A DNA stretch of 64,000 bases. It comes from JAJFIE01 sp964344255 (GTDB lineage: Bacteria > Pseudomonadota > Alphaproteobacteria > Rhodospirillales > Casp-alpha2). A model generated the notes under the pieces. It had not been told where the DNA came from. It was given only the letters and a program-made list of their open reading frames with translations, and did not search any database. The number at the start of each line of letters is the position of its first letter. Within the stretch, counting starts at the first letter, position 1. Shown here piece after piece: positions 26,821 to 35,515 of the stretch. A program made the position numbers and the translations under genes. Location of the stretch: the NCBI GenBank assembly GCA_964344255.1, contig CAYFMQ010000003.1:1-64000 (forward strand), given 5' to 3'.

Positions 26821-27834
26821 CTATTCAAGGATCGGGGCCCGTTCCTGGCGGGGCGGATGGTTGAACATTTCCCTGTAACACTTGGAAAAGTGGGAAGCGG
26901 AAACAAACCCGCAGGCAACCGATACGTCGAGAATTGACATGGACGTTTGTGACAGCAAAAGCCGCGCACGTTTCAGGCGCAATTCCATATAATACTTTGC
27001 AGGGGTTGTTTTCAGGTATTTGATAAACAGGCGCTCAACTTGGCGAACGGAAAGACCAACGCTTTTGGCGAGGTCGTCTCTGTCGATCGGGTCTTCCAGG
27101 TTCGCCTCCATTTGCTCGATAACCGCGATCAGTTTGGGGTGGCTGATCCGCAACCTTTGGCGAACCGGCATCCGTTGCGGCGCTTCAGGATCATTGGAGG
27201 CCATATAGGAAAACTGTTCCGCGACCGCCACACTGAGGTCATGGCCGTGTTGTTGGGAAATCAGGTAGAGCATCATATCAAGCGTCGCGCCTGAGCCGGC
27301 AGAAGTAAACCGGTCGCGGTCAATTTCGAACAGCTTGGTCGTTACATCCAGTTCTGGAAACTCTTCAGCAAAACCTGTCAGATATTCCCAGTGAATGGTG
27401 CAACGGTAACCGTTAAGAAGCCCGGCTTTCGCCAGGATATAGGCGCCACCGGATGTGCCGCCTATTCTGGAGCCGTGCCGCGCCATGTGGCGCAACCAGG
27501 AAAATGCACGCCTGTTGTCGTAAGATTGGGGATCAATCCCGGCAGAAACGATGATCACCGGGTAATCTTCAACCTCCTCAATGCTCCTGTCAGGCATGAG
27601 GGCGATGCCGCTGCTGGAAGGGACAGGATCGCCATCGATGGAAAAGATTTCCCACTCATACAACTCCTGACCGCTCATTCTGTTGGCTGAGCGTAAGGGT
27701 TCTACCGATGCCGTGAAAGACAGCATGGAGAAGTCAGGTATCAGAAAAAACCCGACTTTCTGTGGTCCTGCAGTGGGTGCTGGCCCCAACAATGGATTGA
27801 TTCCTTGTTTCCAGGGGTAAAATCTCGTGTTCAA
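26821..27834 (-). CDS. GATase1-like/AraC-type regulator (GbdR/CdhR/GlxA family), nucleophile Cys absent
   Basis: 337 residues with a TTG start at 27834 and no strong ribosome site. Residues 25-200 form a DJ-1/PfpI-like sensor domain; the last 100 residues are an AraC double helix-turn-helix (LAKSVGLSVRQVERLF, ILDVSVACGFVSASHFSKCYR). At the elbow where many relatives have a Cys, this protein reads GGTSGGAYILAKAG, so no nucleophile. The family includes GbdR and CdhR, regulators of betaine and carnitine catabolism in Pseudomonas. It is divergent from a paralogue at 28027 and probably senses a quaternary amine. Confidence 0.87.
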   Translation of the reverse strand: MNTRFYPWKQGINPLLGPAPTAGPQKVGFFLIPDFSMLSFTASVEPLRSANRMSGQELYEWEIFSIDGDPVPSSSGIALMPDRSIEEVEDYPVIIVSAGIDPQSYDNRRAFSWLRHMARHGSRIGGTSGGAYILAKAGLLNGYRCTIHWEYLTGFAEEFPELDVTTKLFEIDRDRFTSAGSGATLDMMLYLISQQHGHDLSVAVAEQFSYMASNDPEAPQRMPVRQRLRISHPKLIAVIEQMEANLEDPIDRDDLAKSVGLSVRQVERLFIKYLKTTPAKYYMELRLKRARLLLSQTSMSILDVSVACGFVSASHFSKCYREMFNHPPRQERAPILE

Positions 27835-27838
27835 TATC

Positions 27839-27878
27839 GGTTTGGACTATAACGCATCTGGCGTTATTGTCGCAAACC
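27839..27878. promoter_or_regulatory. 40-bp interrupted dyad between divergent AraC-type regulators
   Basis: Seen directly: ATAACGC (27849-27855), five bases, GCGTTAT (27861-27867). This is flanked by GGTTTG (27839-27844) and CAAACC (27873-27878), so the symmetry is nested. It starts five bases upstream of the TTG start of the minus-strand regulator. A bound regulator there would block that gene and sit about 150 bases from the other. That it is an operator is inferred. Confidence 0.5.
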
Positions 27879-28026
27879 GTTAAGTCGGTGTCGTATCATG
27901 ATTCCCCATGAAATATTTAATGGTTGCCCAAAAAATTACCCGAGAGCATTGACAGAAGGGACAAGAACGCTCAAGAAACTCACCACCTGTCGGGGAACGG
28001 GTAGCATGAGTATGGGAAAGTAACCA

Positions 28027-29034
28027 ATGAATGAAAGTTCGGCACAGGTAACCGGATATTTCGATCAGGTAGAAATTGATCGCTCCGTTATGACACGGCG
28101 TATCGGTTTCGTCCTGGTGCCGAATTTCAGTATGATCGCCTATGCTTCGGCCATCGAAGCCCTGCGGCATGCAAATTATGTCAGCGATAGAAAAATTTAT
28201 GAGCACCAGACCCTGTCTGTCGATGGTGAGCCTGTAGAAGCCAGCAATGGCGTCGTAATCCAAGTCGGCGGAAGCATCAAGGATGTCAACAAACTCGACA
28301 TCGTGTTCGTCTGCTCTGGTTTTGACGTCAAAACCAATACGGACCCCAGTATCATCAAGAATCTGAGACGCCTGGCGACCCATGGCTGCCACGTTGGCGC
28401 TATCTGTACAGGATCATTTATCTTGGCGCAGGCGGGGCTGTTGGATGGATACCGATGCACCATTCATTGGGAGAACCTGTCCAGTTTTGCGGAAGAGTTT
28501 CCCGATATTGAGGTAATCGCCGAACTCTACGAGGTCGATCGCAACCGCTATACCTGTGCCGGTGGTACGGCGGCGATGGATATGATGCTTCACCTGATTA
28601 CCAACCATGCGGGACACAAGGTCGCCGCTGCGGCTGCCGATCAATTGATCCATCATCGCATCAGGGAAGGCAGCGAAGGCCAGCGCATGGCCTTGCGGGC
28701 GCGTCTGGGTGTCTCCCATCCCAAACTTCTGTCGGTGATCAGTTCCATGGAAGAAAACCTGGAATACCCCGTCAATTGCAGTGAACTGGCCCAGGCGGTT
28801 GGCCTTTCGACGCGTCAGTTGGAACGCTTATTCAGAAAGTATCTTGATCAGGCGCCGACGCGGTACTATCTGAAGCTCAGGCTCGACCGGGCGCGTTATC
28901 TACTGCTTCAGACCAGCATGCCCATCCTTGACGTCGCCTTGGCCTGCGGTTTTGTTTCGGCATCACACTTTTCAAAGTGCTACCGGGAATATTTCAAGCG
29001 GACCCCCAGCGAGGAACGGCGTATCGCACGCTAG
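28027..29034 (+). CDS. GATase1-like/AraC-type regulator (GbdR/CdhR family), nucleophile Cys present
   Basis: 335 residues, a paralogue of the divergent regulator at 26821-27834. The DJ-1/PfpI-like domain starts RRIGFVLVPNFSMIAYASAI, and the nucleophile elbow reads GAICTGSFILAQAGLL, with the Cys kept. The C-terminal AraC domain has LAQAVGLSTRQLERLF and LDVALACGFVSASHFSKCYR. The family controls betaine, carnitine and dimethylglycine catabolism in Pseudomonas. It is a candidate activator of the corrinoid and demethylation genes downstream. It ends 12 bases before the convergent MATE gene. Confidence 0.88.
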   Translation: MNESSAQVTGYFDQVEIDRSVMTRRIGFVLVPNFSMIAYASAIEALRHANYVSDRKIYEHQTLSVDGEPVEASNGVVIQVGGSIKDVNKLDIVFVCSGFDVKTNTDPSIIKNLRRLATHGCHVGAICTGSFILAQAGLLDGYRCTIHWENLSSFAEEFPDIEVIAELYEVDRNRYTCAGGTAAMDMMLHLITNHAGHKVAAAAADQLIHHRIREGSEGQRMALRARLGVSHPKLLSVISSMEENLEYPVNCSELAQAVGLSTRQLERLFRKYLDQAPTRYYLKLRLDRARYLLLQTSMPILDVALACGFVSASHFSKCYREYFKRTPSEERRIAR

Positions 29035-29046
29035 ATCGTGTCACGT

Positions 29047-30375
29047 TCAGTCGTGTTGTGGGCCCTGTTCGATGAGACGGGGTAGTTTCGGATAAAGAAC
29101 GCCTAAGGTGACACCCCGGGCCACCATGAATATACAGAATGACAGCCACAGGCCGTGGTTTCCGTAGGGCTCAATCAACACCATTAAAGCCACAGCATAA
29201 ATCATCAGTGACAAGATCATGGCGTTCCGCATGTCGCCTGCCCGGGTCATGCCGAAAAATATGCCATCCAACTGGAAGCTCCAGACGGAAAGAACCGGCA
29301 ATGCAACGATCCAGGGGAGATAGATATAGGCGACCTCACGGACACTGGCGGTCTTGCTCAGGATATCGATGCCCAGATCGCCGAAAAGCCAGTAAATGAC
29401 AGTGATAGGGATAGAAAATCCCAATGCCCAAATTGACGATGCCTTTACGGCGCCATCAAAGCGGGACCGGTCCCGGGCGCCATAAGCATGTCCGGCCAGT
29501 GTTTCGACGGCGTTGGCGAAGCCGTCCAGGCCATAGGCCATCAGGCCCTGAAACAGAAAAAGCACTGCATTGGCGGCCAGGATCTCATCGCCCATTCTGG
29601 CGCCGATGGCGGTGAAGGAAACGAAGGCAGTTTCCAGCACCAGGGTCCGGATCAGGATATCCCGGTTTAGCGCCATCATCTTTTTAAGGCGGCCCCAATG
29701 CCTGACCAGATCCGGACGCCACTTGCCGCCAATCCCTTTTGCGCATTTCCACGCTATCCAGCAGCCGAACAGGAACGCCATCACTTCCGCGATAACCGTA
29801 GCCAGTGCAACGCCTTCGACACCCCAGCCGAACCCCAGTACAAAGAGCAGATCAAGAACGATATTTAGGACGTTCTTGCCAAGCTCGACAGCCAACAGGG
29901 CTTTCGTGTTCTGAATGCCGACAAACCATCCCAACAAGGCATATCCGCCCAGAACAGCTGGCGCGCCCCATATGCGGATTGTGAAATATGCATCTGTCAG
30001 AACGGCGACCTGATCGCTTGGGGCGATGATGAGCATTGTCGCCCACATGATGGGGCGTTGCAGAACGACCAGGGCAAATCCGGCCAATCCGGCGATCAGG
30101 AAGGCCCTGAGCAGGTAGGCCCTGACCTGGTCCAGATCTTCCATGCCGAGGGACTGAGCGGTAAAACCGCTGGTGCCCATGCGCAGGAACCCGAAACCCC
30201 AATAGATAATGGAGAAAATCTGTGCGCCAACGGCGACAGCGCCGATGTAGTGTGCTCCTTCCAACTGACCGACAACGGCGGTATCGACAATGCCGAGTAA
30301 AGGCACGGAAACGTTGGACAGCATGATCGGCCCGGCGAGTTTCCATACGGTCCGGTTCCAGGAGTGTGCCGTCAT
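29047..30375 (-). CDS. MATE-family efflux transporter
   Basis: A 442-residue inner-membrane protein with about twelve predicted helices in two halves (MLSNVSVPLLGIVDTAVVGQLEG at the start, FSPI-type repeats in the second half). The LGIVDTAVVGQLEG segment is the DinF/NorM hallmark. MATE proteins export organic cations with Na+ or H+ influx. It begins nine bases after the stop of the corrinoid activator, so it is the last gene of that transcript. Export of an organic cation such as a methylated amine would fit the context, but this is inference. Confidence 0.88.
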   Translation of the reverse strand: MTAHSWNRTVWKLAGPIMLSNVSVPLLGIVDTAVVGQLEGAHYIGAVAVGAQIFSIIYWGFGFLRMGTSGFTAQSLGMEDLDQVRAYLLRAFLIAGLAGFALVVLQRPIMWATMLIIAPSDQVAVLTDAYFTIRIWGAPAVLGGYALLGWFVGIQNTKALLAVELGKNVLNIVLDLLFVLGFGWGVEGVALATVIAEVMAFLFGCWIAWKCAKGIGGKWRPDLVRHWGRLKKMMALNRDILIRTLVLETAFVSFTAIGARMGDEILAANAVLFLFQGLMAYGLDGFANAVETLAGHAYGARDRSRFDGAVKASSIWALGFSIPITVIYWLFGDLGIDILSKTASVREVAYIYLPWIVALPVLSVWSFQLDGIFFGMTRAGDMRNAMILSLMIYAVALMVLIEPYGNHGLWLSFCIFMVARGVTLGVLYPKLPRLIEQGPQHD

Positions 30376-30384
30376 ATACTGATC

Positions 30385-32418
30385 CTAATTGCCGCGGCGT
30401 CTGCGTCGTCGTCGAGTATTTCCTTCGCCATTGTCTTCCTCGCCACCTTGGGAGTCCGAAGCCGTGGGCTCGGGCAACGTTACCGCCTGGGAGAGGTTTG
30501 AGAATTTTGCTGTCTTATGGGGGAAGGCCATGGCTTCGACAAAATGATCCTGAAACTTTGGTTCAACAGCCGTTTCGATTTTCTCGACATCTTTCACGAC
30601 ACGCTCGATTTCATCCCGGGCCTGCTGATTGAGCAGGGCGATCCTGGATCCCGTCCCGGCGGCGTTTCCGGCGGAGGATACCTTGTCCAGGGGGCAGTCT
30701 GGGATCATGCCCAGGATCATGGCGTATTTCGTGTCGATATGGCTGCCGAAGGCGCCGGCAAGAACAATACGATCAACTGTCTCGATATCCAGCTTGTCCA
30801 TTAACAACCTGGCGCCGGCGTAAAGAGCGGCCTTTGCCAACTGGATGGCCCGGATATCATTTTGCGTGATACGAACTTCGACCTCACCTGAATACATGAG
30901 GTAAGAGAATGTCCGGCCGTCCGGTTGGACGCGATCGGATTTCTCCGTCATGGCGCCATCTATGACGCCGTCCTGCGTAATAATGCCGGCCAGGAACATT
31001 TCGGCGAGAATTTCAATTATGCCGGAACCGCAGATGCCGGTAACCCCGGTGCTTTTTGTTTCTTCCTTGAATGCCGGATCATCCGACCACAGATCGCAAC
31101 CGATGACCTTGAACCGGGGCTCAAGTGTTTCAGGGTCTATGCGAACGCGTTCGATCGCCCCTGGGGCTGCACGTTGGCCCGAAGTGATCTGCGCGCCTTC
31201 AAAGGCAGGTCCCGTGGGGGATGACGCCGCCAGCAGCCGATCCTTGTTTCCGAGAACGATCTCGGCGTTGGTGCCCACATCCACGACCAGCATGATTTCA
31301 TCTGACAGATGGGGGCTTTCCGAAAGCACGACAGCGGCAGTATCCGCACCCACGTGCCCGGCAATGCAGGGCAGAATGTAGACGCGGGCATTGGGATGCA
31401 TAACCAGGTCAAGTTCATTGGCCCATAACGTCATGCCGGAGTTGGTGGCAAGCGCGAAGGGCGCACCGCCCAGTTCCGTGGGATCTACACCAAGCAGCAG
31501 ATGGTGCATGACAGGATTGCCGACAAAGGTGGCGTTCAGGACATCATGGGGCGTCAGGTCGACGCTTTGTGTCAGTTCTTCGACAAGATGATTGATTGCT
31601 TCACGGACGGCCTGGGTCATTTCCACCTCACCGCCGGGATTCATCATGACATAGGACACCCGGCTCATGAGGTCCTCGCCAAAGCGGATTTGAGGATTCA
31701 TGATTCCCGAGGAAGCAATGACTTCGCCGGAGGACAGTTCGCACAAATGGGCGGCTATGGTCGTCGATCCGATATCAAAGGCAATCCCGTATGCCTTGTC
31801 ATGGAAGCCCGGCCAGATGGCCGTGACGCGCAACCCCCTGTGTACCGCAACGGTAACCTTCCATTTCCCTTTCCTGAGAGCCGTCTGCAGCCCGTGCAGG
31901 ACATGGAGGTCACAATCCTCCAGCTCTTCCAGGCCCCATTGCTCACGGAGAGCGATCAGCAAACGTTCCAGATCACCGGTCGGATTATGCATGTCCGGTT
32001 CTTCGACTTCCACGTAGTGGAGTCGAATGGCCGGGTCGAGATCGATTTCCCTTGCCTCGGCGCGCTTGCGCACGATCTGTTTGTGAACCTGGCTGTCGGC
32101 GGGAACGTCGATGACACTGTCGCCAAGAAGCAGCGTGTTGCAGCTCAACCGGCGACCGGGTTTCAGTCCGCGCTTGTCGTCATATCGCTTCTCGACATCG
32201 TTGGGCTCACTGAGGTTCTCTTCCTTGGATGTGATGCCGTGTTTGGCGAATTCGCCGACGCCCTGGACGACCTGACAGCGACCGCAAATGCCGCGCCCGC
32301 CACAGACGGAGTCGATATCGACCCCGAGAGCGCGGGCGCATTCAAGTACAGGAGTCCCTACGGGGAACTGGCCCCGTTTGCCGGAGGGGGTAAAGACAAT
32401 AAGCGCTTCTTCTGCCAA
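30385..32418 (-). CDS. reductive activator of corrinoid proteins, RACo-like (2Fe-2S + ASKHA/DUF4445)
   Basis: 677 residues with a TTG start at 32418 (GGAGCGGA upstream). The N-terminus is a plant-type ferredoxin domain with cysteines at 39, 45 and 48 (CGGRGICGRC) and a further Cys in SCNTLLLGD. From about residue 210 an ASKHA-type ATPase follows (AFDIGSTTIAAHLCEL, VDVGTNAEIVLG, LAGAFGSHID). This is the architecture of RACo and related activators, which use ATP to push one electron onto Co(II) to restore Co(I). It ends in a low-complexity tail with seven successive Arg. It is cotranscribed with the methyltransferase gene upstream. Confidence 0.9.
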   Translation of the reverse strand: MAEEALIVFTPSGKRGQFPVGTPVLECARALGVDIDSVCGGRGICGRCQVVQGVGEFAKHGITSKEENLSEPNDVEKRYDDKRGLKPGRRLSCNTLLLGDSVIDVPADSQVHKQIVRKRAEAREIDLDPAIRLHYVEVEEPDMHNPTGDLERLLIALREQWGLEELEDCDLHVLHGLQTALRKGKWKVTVAVHRGLRVTAIWPGFHDKAYGIAFDIGSTTIAAHLCELSSGEVIASSGIMNPQIRFGEDLMSRVSYVMMNPGGEVEMTQAVREAINHLVEELTQSVDLTPHDVLNATFVGNPVMHHLLLGVDPTELGGAPFALATNSGMTLWANELDLVMHPNARVYILPCIAGHVGADTAAVVLSESPHLSDEIMLVVDVGTNAEIVLGNKDRLLAASSPTGPAFEGAQITSGQRAAPGAIERVRIDPETLEPRFKVIGCDLWSDDPAFKEETKSTGVTGICGSGIIEILAEMFLAGIITQDGVIDGAMTEKSDRVQPDGRTFSYLMYSGEVEVRITQNDIRAIQLAKAALYAGARLLMDKLDIETVDRIVLAGAFGSHIDTKYAMILGMIPDCPLDKVSSAGNAAGTGSRIALLNQQARDEIERVVKDVEKIETAVEPKFQDHFVEAMAFPHKTAKFSNLSQAVTLPEPTASDSQGGEEDNGEGNTRRRRRRRGN

Positions 32419-32438
32419 TGATCCGCTCCGGCGATGCC

Positions 32439-33380
32439 TCAGGAAGCCGCGCGGCGGCGGCGGCGCCCTTCCCGGCGCCCTTCCCGGCGTCCTGCTCCAG
32501 CGCCTCCTTCAGCGCCGCCTTGTGCGCCTTCAGCCGCCGGTTCACGAAATTTCTTGATCCAGTTCCCGCAATTGGGGTCTTTGCCCATAACGATATCGGC
32601 TCCTTTAACGGCGGCCATTTCGGGATCGTGCAGGGGATTCATGATCGCAGAGGTCAGGCCCGCACCAATCGACATGCTGAGGAACGCGGCATTCAGGCCG
32701 TGGCGGTTCGGCAGGCCGAAGCTGAAGTTGGAAGCGCCGCACGTTGTGTTGACCTTCAATTCCTCACGAAGACGGCGGATCAGTTTCATCAACTGTGCCC
32801 CGGCGTCGTTAAGGGCGCCCACTGGCATCACGAGCGGGTCGACAACGACGTCAGCAGCTGAAATGCCGTAATCGGCCGCGCGTTCAACGATCTTTTTTGC
32901 GACATCAAAACGCACATCGGGATCTTCAGAGATTCCGGTTTCATCGTTGGAGATGGCGACAACGGCGGCGCCGTGCTTGGCAACGAGCGGCAGTACCGTT
33001 TCAAGCCGGTCTTCCTCGCCGGTGACGGAATTGACAAGAGCCTTGCCTTTGTAGACGGAAAGTCCGCTTTCCAGCGCAGCAACGATGGATGAATCGATGG
33101 ACAGCGGCAGATCCGTCAGGGACTGGACGAGCTCAATGGCCTCGGCAAGAATTTTGGGCTCGTCGGCCAGCGGAATACCTGCGTTTACATCAAGCATGGT
33201 CGCACCGGCAGCTACCTGAGCCAGGGCATCGGATTCAACGCGGCTGTAATCCCCCTCGGCCATTTCGGCAGCAAGCAATTTACGGCCTGTTGGATTGATA
33301 CGTTCACCAATAATGCAAAAAGGGCGATCGAAGCCGATAGCGATTTCCTTGGTGGCGGAGCTGACGATGGTATCCGTCAT
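32439..33380 (-). CDS. methyltetrahydrofolate:corrinoid methyltransferase, MtvA/AcsE-like, with Arg-rich tail
   Basis: A 313-residue TIM barrel of the pterin-binding family. IIGERINPTGRK near 24, MLDVNAGIP near 62, LPLSIDSSIVAALESGL, NSVTGEE and VVDPLVMPVG are the expected pterin and methyl-donor loops. It moves the methyl group between a corrinoid protein and tetrahydrofolate. Ordinary members end near 270 residues; here about 30 Gly/Ala/Glu/Arg-rich residues follow, ending GRREGRREGRRRRRAAS with nine Arg. It has a good ribosome site (AGGAGATC) and is first in the transcript with the RACo-like gene. Confidence 0.9.
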   Translation of the reverse strand: MTDTIVSSATKEIAIGFDRPFCIIGERINPTGRKLLAAEMAEGDYSRVESDALAQVAAGATMLDVNAGIPLADEPKILAEAIELVQSLTDLPLSIDSSIVAALESGLSVYKGKALVNSVTGEEDRLETVLPLVAKHGAAVVAISNDETGISEDPDVRFDVAKKIVERAADYGISAADVVVDPLVMPVGALNDAGAQLMKLIRRLREELKVNTTCGASNFSFGLPNRHGLNAAFLSMSIGAGLTSAIMNPLHDPEMAAVKGADIVMGKDPNCGNWIKKFREPAAEGAQGGAEGGAGAGRREGRREGRRRRRAAS

Positions 33381-33551
33381 GCGATGATCTCCTGATGAAA
33401 CTCTTGATGTTGTGGTAAAAAACAGTGTGAAGCCGTCTTTTAGTCAGTTTGTTATGGCATGGCAGTCTGGATTGCGACACCTTAAATTCAGTTTTCGCCG
33501 CTGATACTTTCCAAAGGGCCTATTTTAGGCATAAGGCCAAGATAAAACCAT

Positions 33552-34607
33552 TCAGTTTGCAGATTTCTGGGACAGTTCACCCATGCGTTCGTTAACCATG
33601 GATTCTCCCGGGTTTTGTTCACGTATCCAGGGTTTGCGTCCTTTCAGCACGCCGGATTCTTCCACGATTTCGGCAACAAGCTCTTCCTGCCTGTAAGCCA
33701 TGACGTGAACGCCTGAAACGCCTTCGACTTCCCTGATCTGCTGCATCATCTCGATACAGATCTTTTTGCCTTCGAGTTTCTGGTTTTCCGCTCCCTCCAG
33801 GCGTTCGATGATGCTGTCGGGAATATGAATGCCAGGAACGTTGGTTCTGATCCATCGGGCTGTCTTTGCAGAAGCCATAGGCCCGACACCGATCAGGATG
33901 AAGCATTTCTCATGCAGGCCCATATCCCGGACACGTTTCATATACTCGTTCAGGATATCAAGATCGAAGCAGTATTGGCTCTGCACGAACTGAGCCCCGG
34001 CCTCGATCTTTTTCGCCAAACGATGTGGACGGAAGTCATAAGGCGGCGCAAAGGGGTTGATGGCGCCGCCAATGAAAACTTGCGGCGAACGAGTGATCTT
34101 GCGACCCGAAAGGAATTTCTGCTCGTCCCGCATGGACCGGATAGTCTGTAACAATGACATGCAGTCCATGTCGAAGACCGGCTTTGCGCCCGGTTGGTCG
34201 CCTGCCTGTACGCCATCGCCGGTCAGACAGAGAATGTTGTTCACGCCCATGGCGGCAGCGCCAAGGACATTTCCCTGTATGGCGATGCGATTGTGATCGC
34301 GGCATGATATCTGCATCACCGGCGCGTATCCCATTCGGGTCAGCAGGGCGCAAATCGCCACGCTGGACATGTGGCAGTTTGCGCCTGAACCGTCGGTCGC
34401 ATTTATGCCGTCGACCCAGCCGTCAAAGACGGCAGCGCGTTCATAAACATCCTCGGGGTCTGCTGAATCCGGCGGATTGAGTTCCGCCGTTACGGCAAAC
34501 TCTCCTCGGCGCAGCACGCGCTCCAGACGACCTCTGGACGTATGACCAGGCAATACAGGAAGCGGCGCTCCCGGATCTTTGGGATCTTCATCAGGTTCTT
34601 CGTGCAT
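33552..34607 (-). CDS. methylenetetrahydrofolate reductase-family protein, MetF domain of a MetVF-like pair
   Basis: A 351-residue MTHFR-family barrel. The N-terminal extension is acidic (HEEPDEDPKDPG). FAVTAELNPPDS carries the catalytic Glu position, and NRIAIQGNVLGAAAMGVNNI and CLTGDGVQAGDQ follow. It differs from the MetF at 9756-10715 and belongs with the acetogen-type MetF that works with a Cys-rich MetV partner, here encoded just upstream (34650). In this locus it likely oxidises methyl-THF made by methyl transfer to methylene-THF. Direction and electron acceptor are inferred. Confidence 0.85.
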   Translation of the reverse strand: MHEEPDEDPKDPGAPLPVLPGHTSRGRLERVLRRGEFAVTAELNPPDSADPEDVYERAAVFDGWVDGINATDGSGANCHMSSVAICALLTRMGYAPVMQISCRDHNRIAIQGNVLGAAAMGVNNILCLTGDGVQAGDQPGAKPVFDMDCMSLLQTIRSMRDEQKFLSGRKITRSPQVFIGGAINPFAPPYDFRPHRLAKKIEAGAQFVQSQYCFDLDILNEYMKRVRDMGLHEKCFILIGVGPMASAKTARWIRTNVPGIHIPDSIIERLEGAENQKLEGKKICIEMMQQIREVEGVSGVHVMAYRQEELVAEIVEESGVLKGRKPWIREQNPGESMVNERMGELSQKSAN

Positions 34608-34649
34608 CAGGATCGATCCTTGAAAAAGAATATAAGTCCGAATGTTGGG

Positions 34650-35204
34650 TTAGTTTGCCCCGCCGGTGTCCGTTTCACTCGCCTTGGCGGCTTCGCGTTC
34701 CTGTGCAGCTTCGGAGGTAACCCGCAGCCAAGAGGAAGTGCCACGAAGACTATGATCAACGGCTGGCTGAACGTTAAGAATATCATCACCGCCCACCATG
34801 CTCCGGCTTCCCTGCCATGCCTGAACCCAGACACACGGCATGTCGGGCTCGACTTCGCAATTGCCGTTGGCCCTGACACCGCCACAGGGACCGTTACGAA
34901 GGCTTTTCGGACAATTCATGGGACACGACATTCCGGTGCTTGATAACGCACACATGCCACACATACGGCAATCGAACATGAAGGCCTTCATGCGCTTTTC
35001 AATGGCGACCATGGGGCCTTCCACCCGCCGATAGCCGATCAGTTTCCAAAACGGGTGCAGGGCCAGCAAGGTGTCGGCGAAATTATGATAAAGCCACTCC
35101 AGGAGCCTCGCATTCCTGACAGACCACAGTCGAATGGAATAGCGTGAACGCACCCGGTAGATGAGGCTGGTCCCCGAAGGCTGGTAAACGGTGATTTTCG
35201 CCAT
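34650..35204 (-). CDS. methylenetetrahydrofolate reductase C-terminal-domain protein (MetV-like, Cys-rich)
   Basis: A 184-residue protein whose first 70 residues resemble the MTHFR_C domain. Eight cysteines cluster at 79, 82, 85, 94, 98, 107, 116 and 124 (CRMCGMCALSSTGMSCPMNC, then NGPCGGVR and GNCEV). In acetogen MetV, similar motifs bind Zn and Fe-S centres and link MetF to an electron donor. The gene lies three bases after the virulence-factor-domain gene and 42 bases upstream of the MetF-like gene, so a complex of the products is likely. No ferredoxin or NADH module is visible next door. Confidence 0.82.
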   Translation of the reverse strand: MAKITVYQPSGTSLIYRVRSRYSIRLWSVRNARLLEWLYHNFADTLLALHPFWKLIGYRRVEGPMVAIEKRMKAFMFDCRMCGMCALSSTGMSCPMNCPKSLRNGPCGGVRANGNCEVEPDMPCVWVQAWQGSRSMVGGDDILNVQPAVDHSLRGTSSWLRVTSEAAQEREAAKASETDTGGAN

Positions 35205-35207
35205 GAC

Positions 35208-35510
35208 TCAGGTTTCCTTGTTGCCGCCGCTTGCGATCAGGGCCCGTAAGGCTTCAGCGTCGTATTCGGATTCAATACGCTCAGCAGCCGACGATGCTTC
35301 GGCCATCAGGTCGTCGCCGCATTCCACAGGCTCACCCCGACGCCATTCAGCTAGATAATCGTCCGTTTCGCTGGTGCCGTCCTTCATGGCAGCGGCGTCG
35401 ATGGTCTGCTGAAAGCGGTCGGAGAGCAGAATCTTCTCGGATTTCCTCCCTTGTTTGACGACGACCTGGGATGGAATGTCACGCCAGTAAAGAATTGTCA
35501 GTTGTGCCAT
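35208..35510 (-). CDS. small 'virulence factor' domain protein associated with corrinoid loci
   Basis: A 100-residue protein beginning AQLTILYWRDIPSQVVVKQG, which is the signature of the small domain annotated 'virulence factor' in many Alphaproteobacteria. No function has been shown. It has no signal peptide; the second half is acidic. It sits five bases downstream of the DUF1638 gene and three bases upstream of the MetV-like gene, entirely inside the corrinoid operon. The name is therefore probably misleading: a role as a small partner of the MTHFR complex is more likely (inference). Confidence 0.75.
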   Translation of the reverse strand: MAQLTILYWRDIPSQVVVKQGRKSEKILLSDRFQQTIDAAAMKDGTSETDDYLAEWRRGEPVECGDDLMAEASSAAERIESEYDAEALRALIASGGNKET

Positions 35511-35515
35511 TTGGA

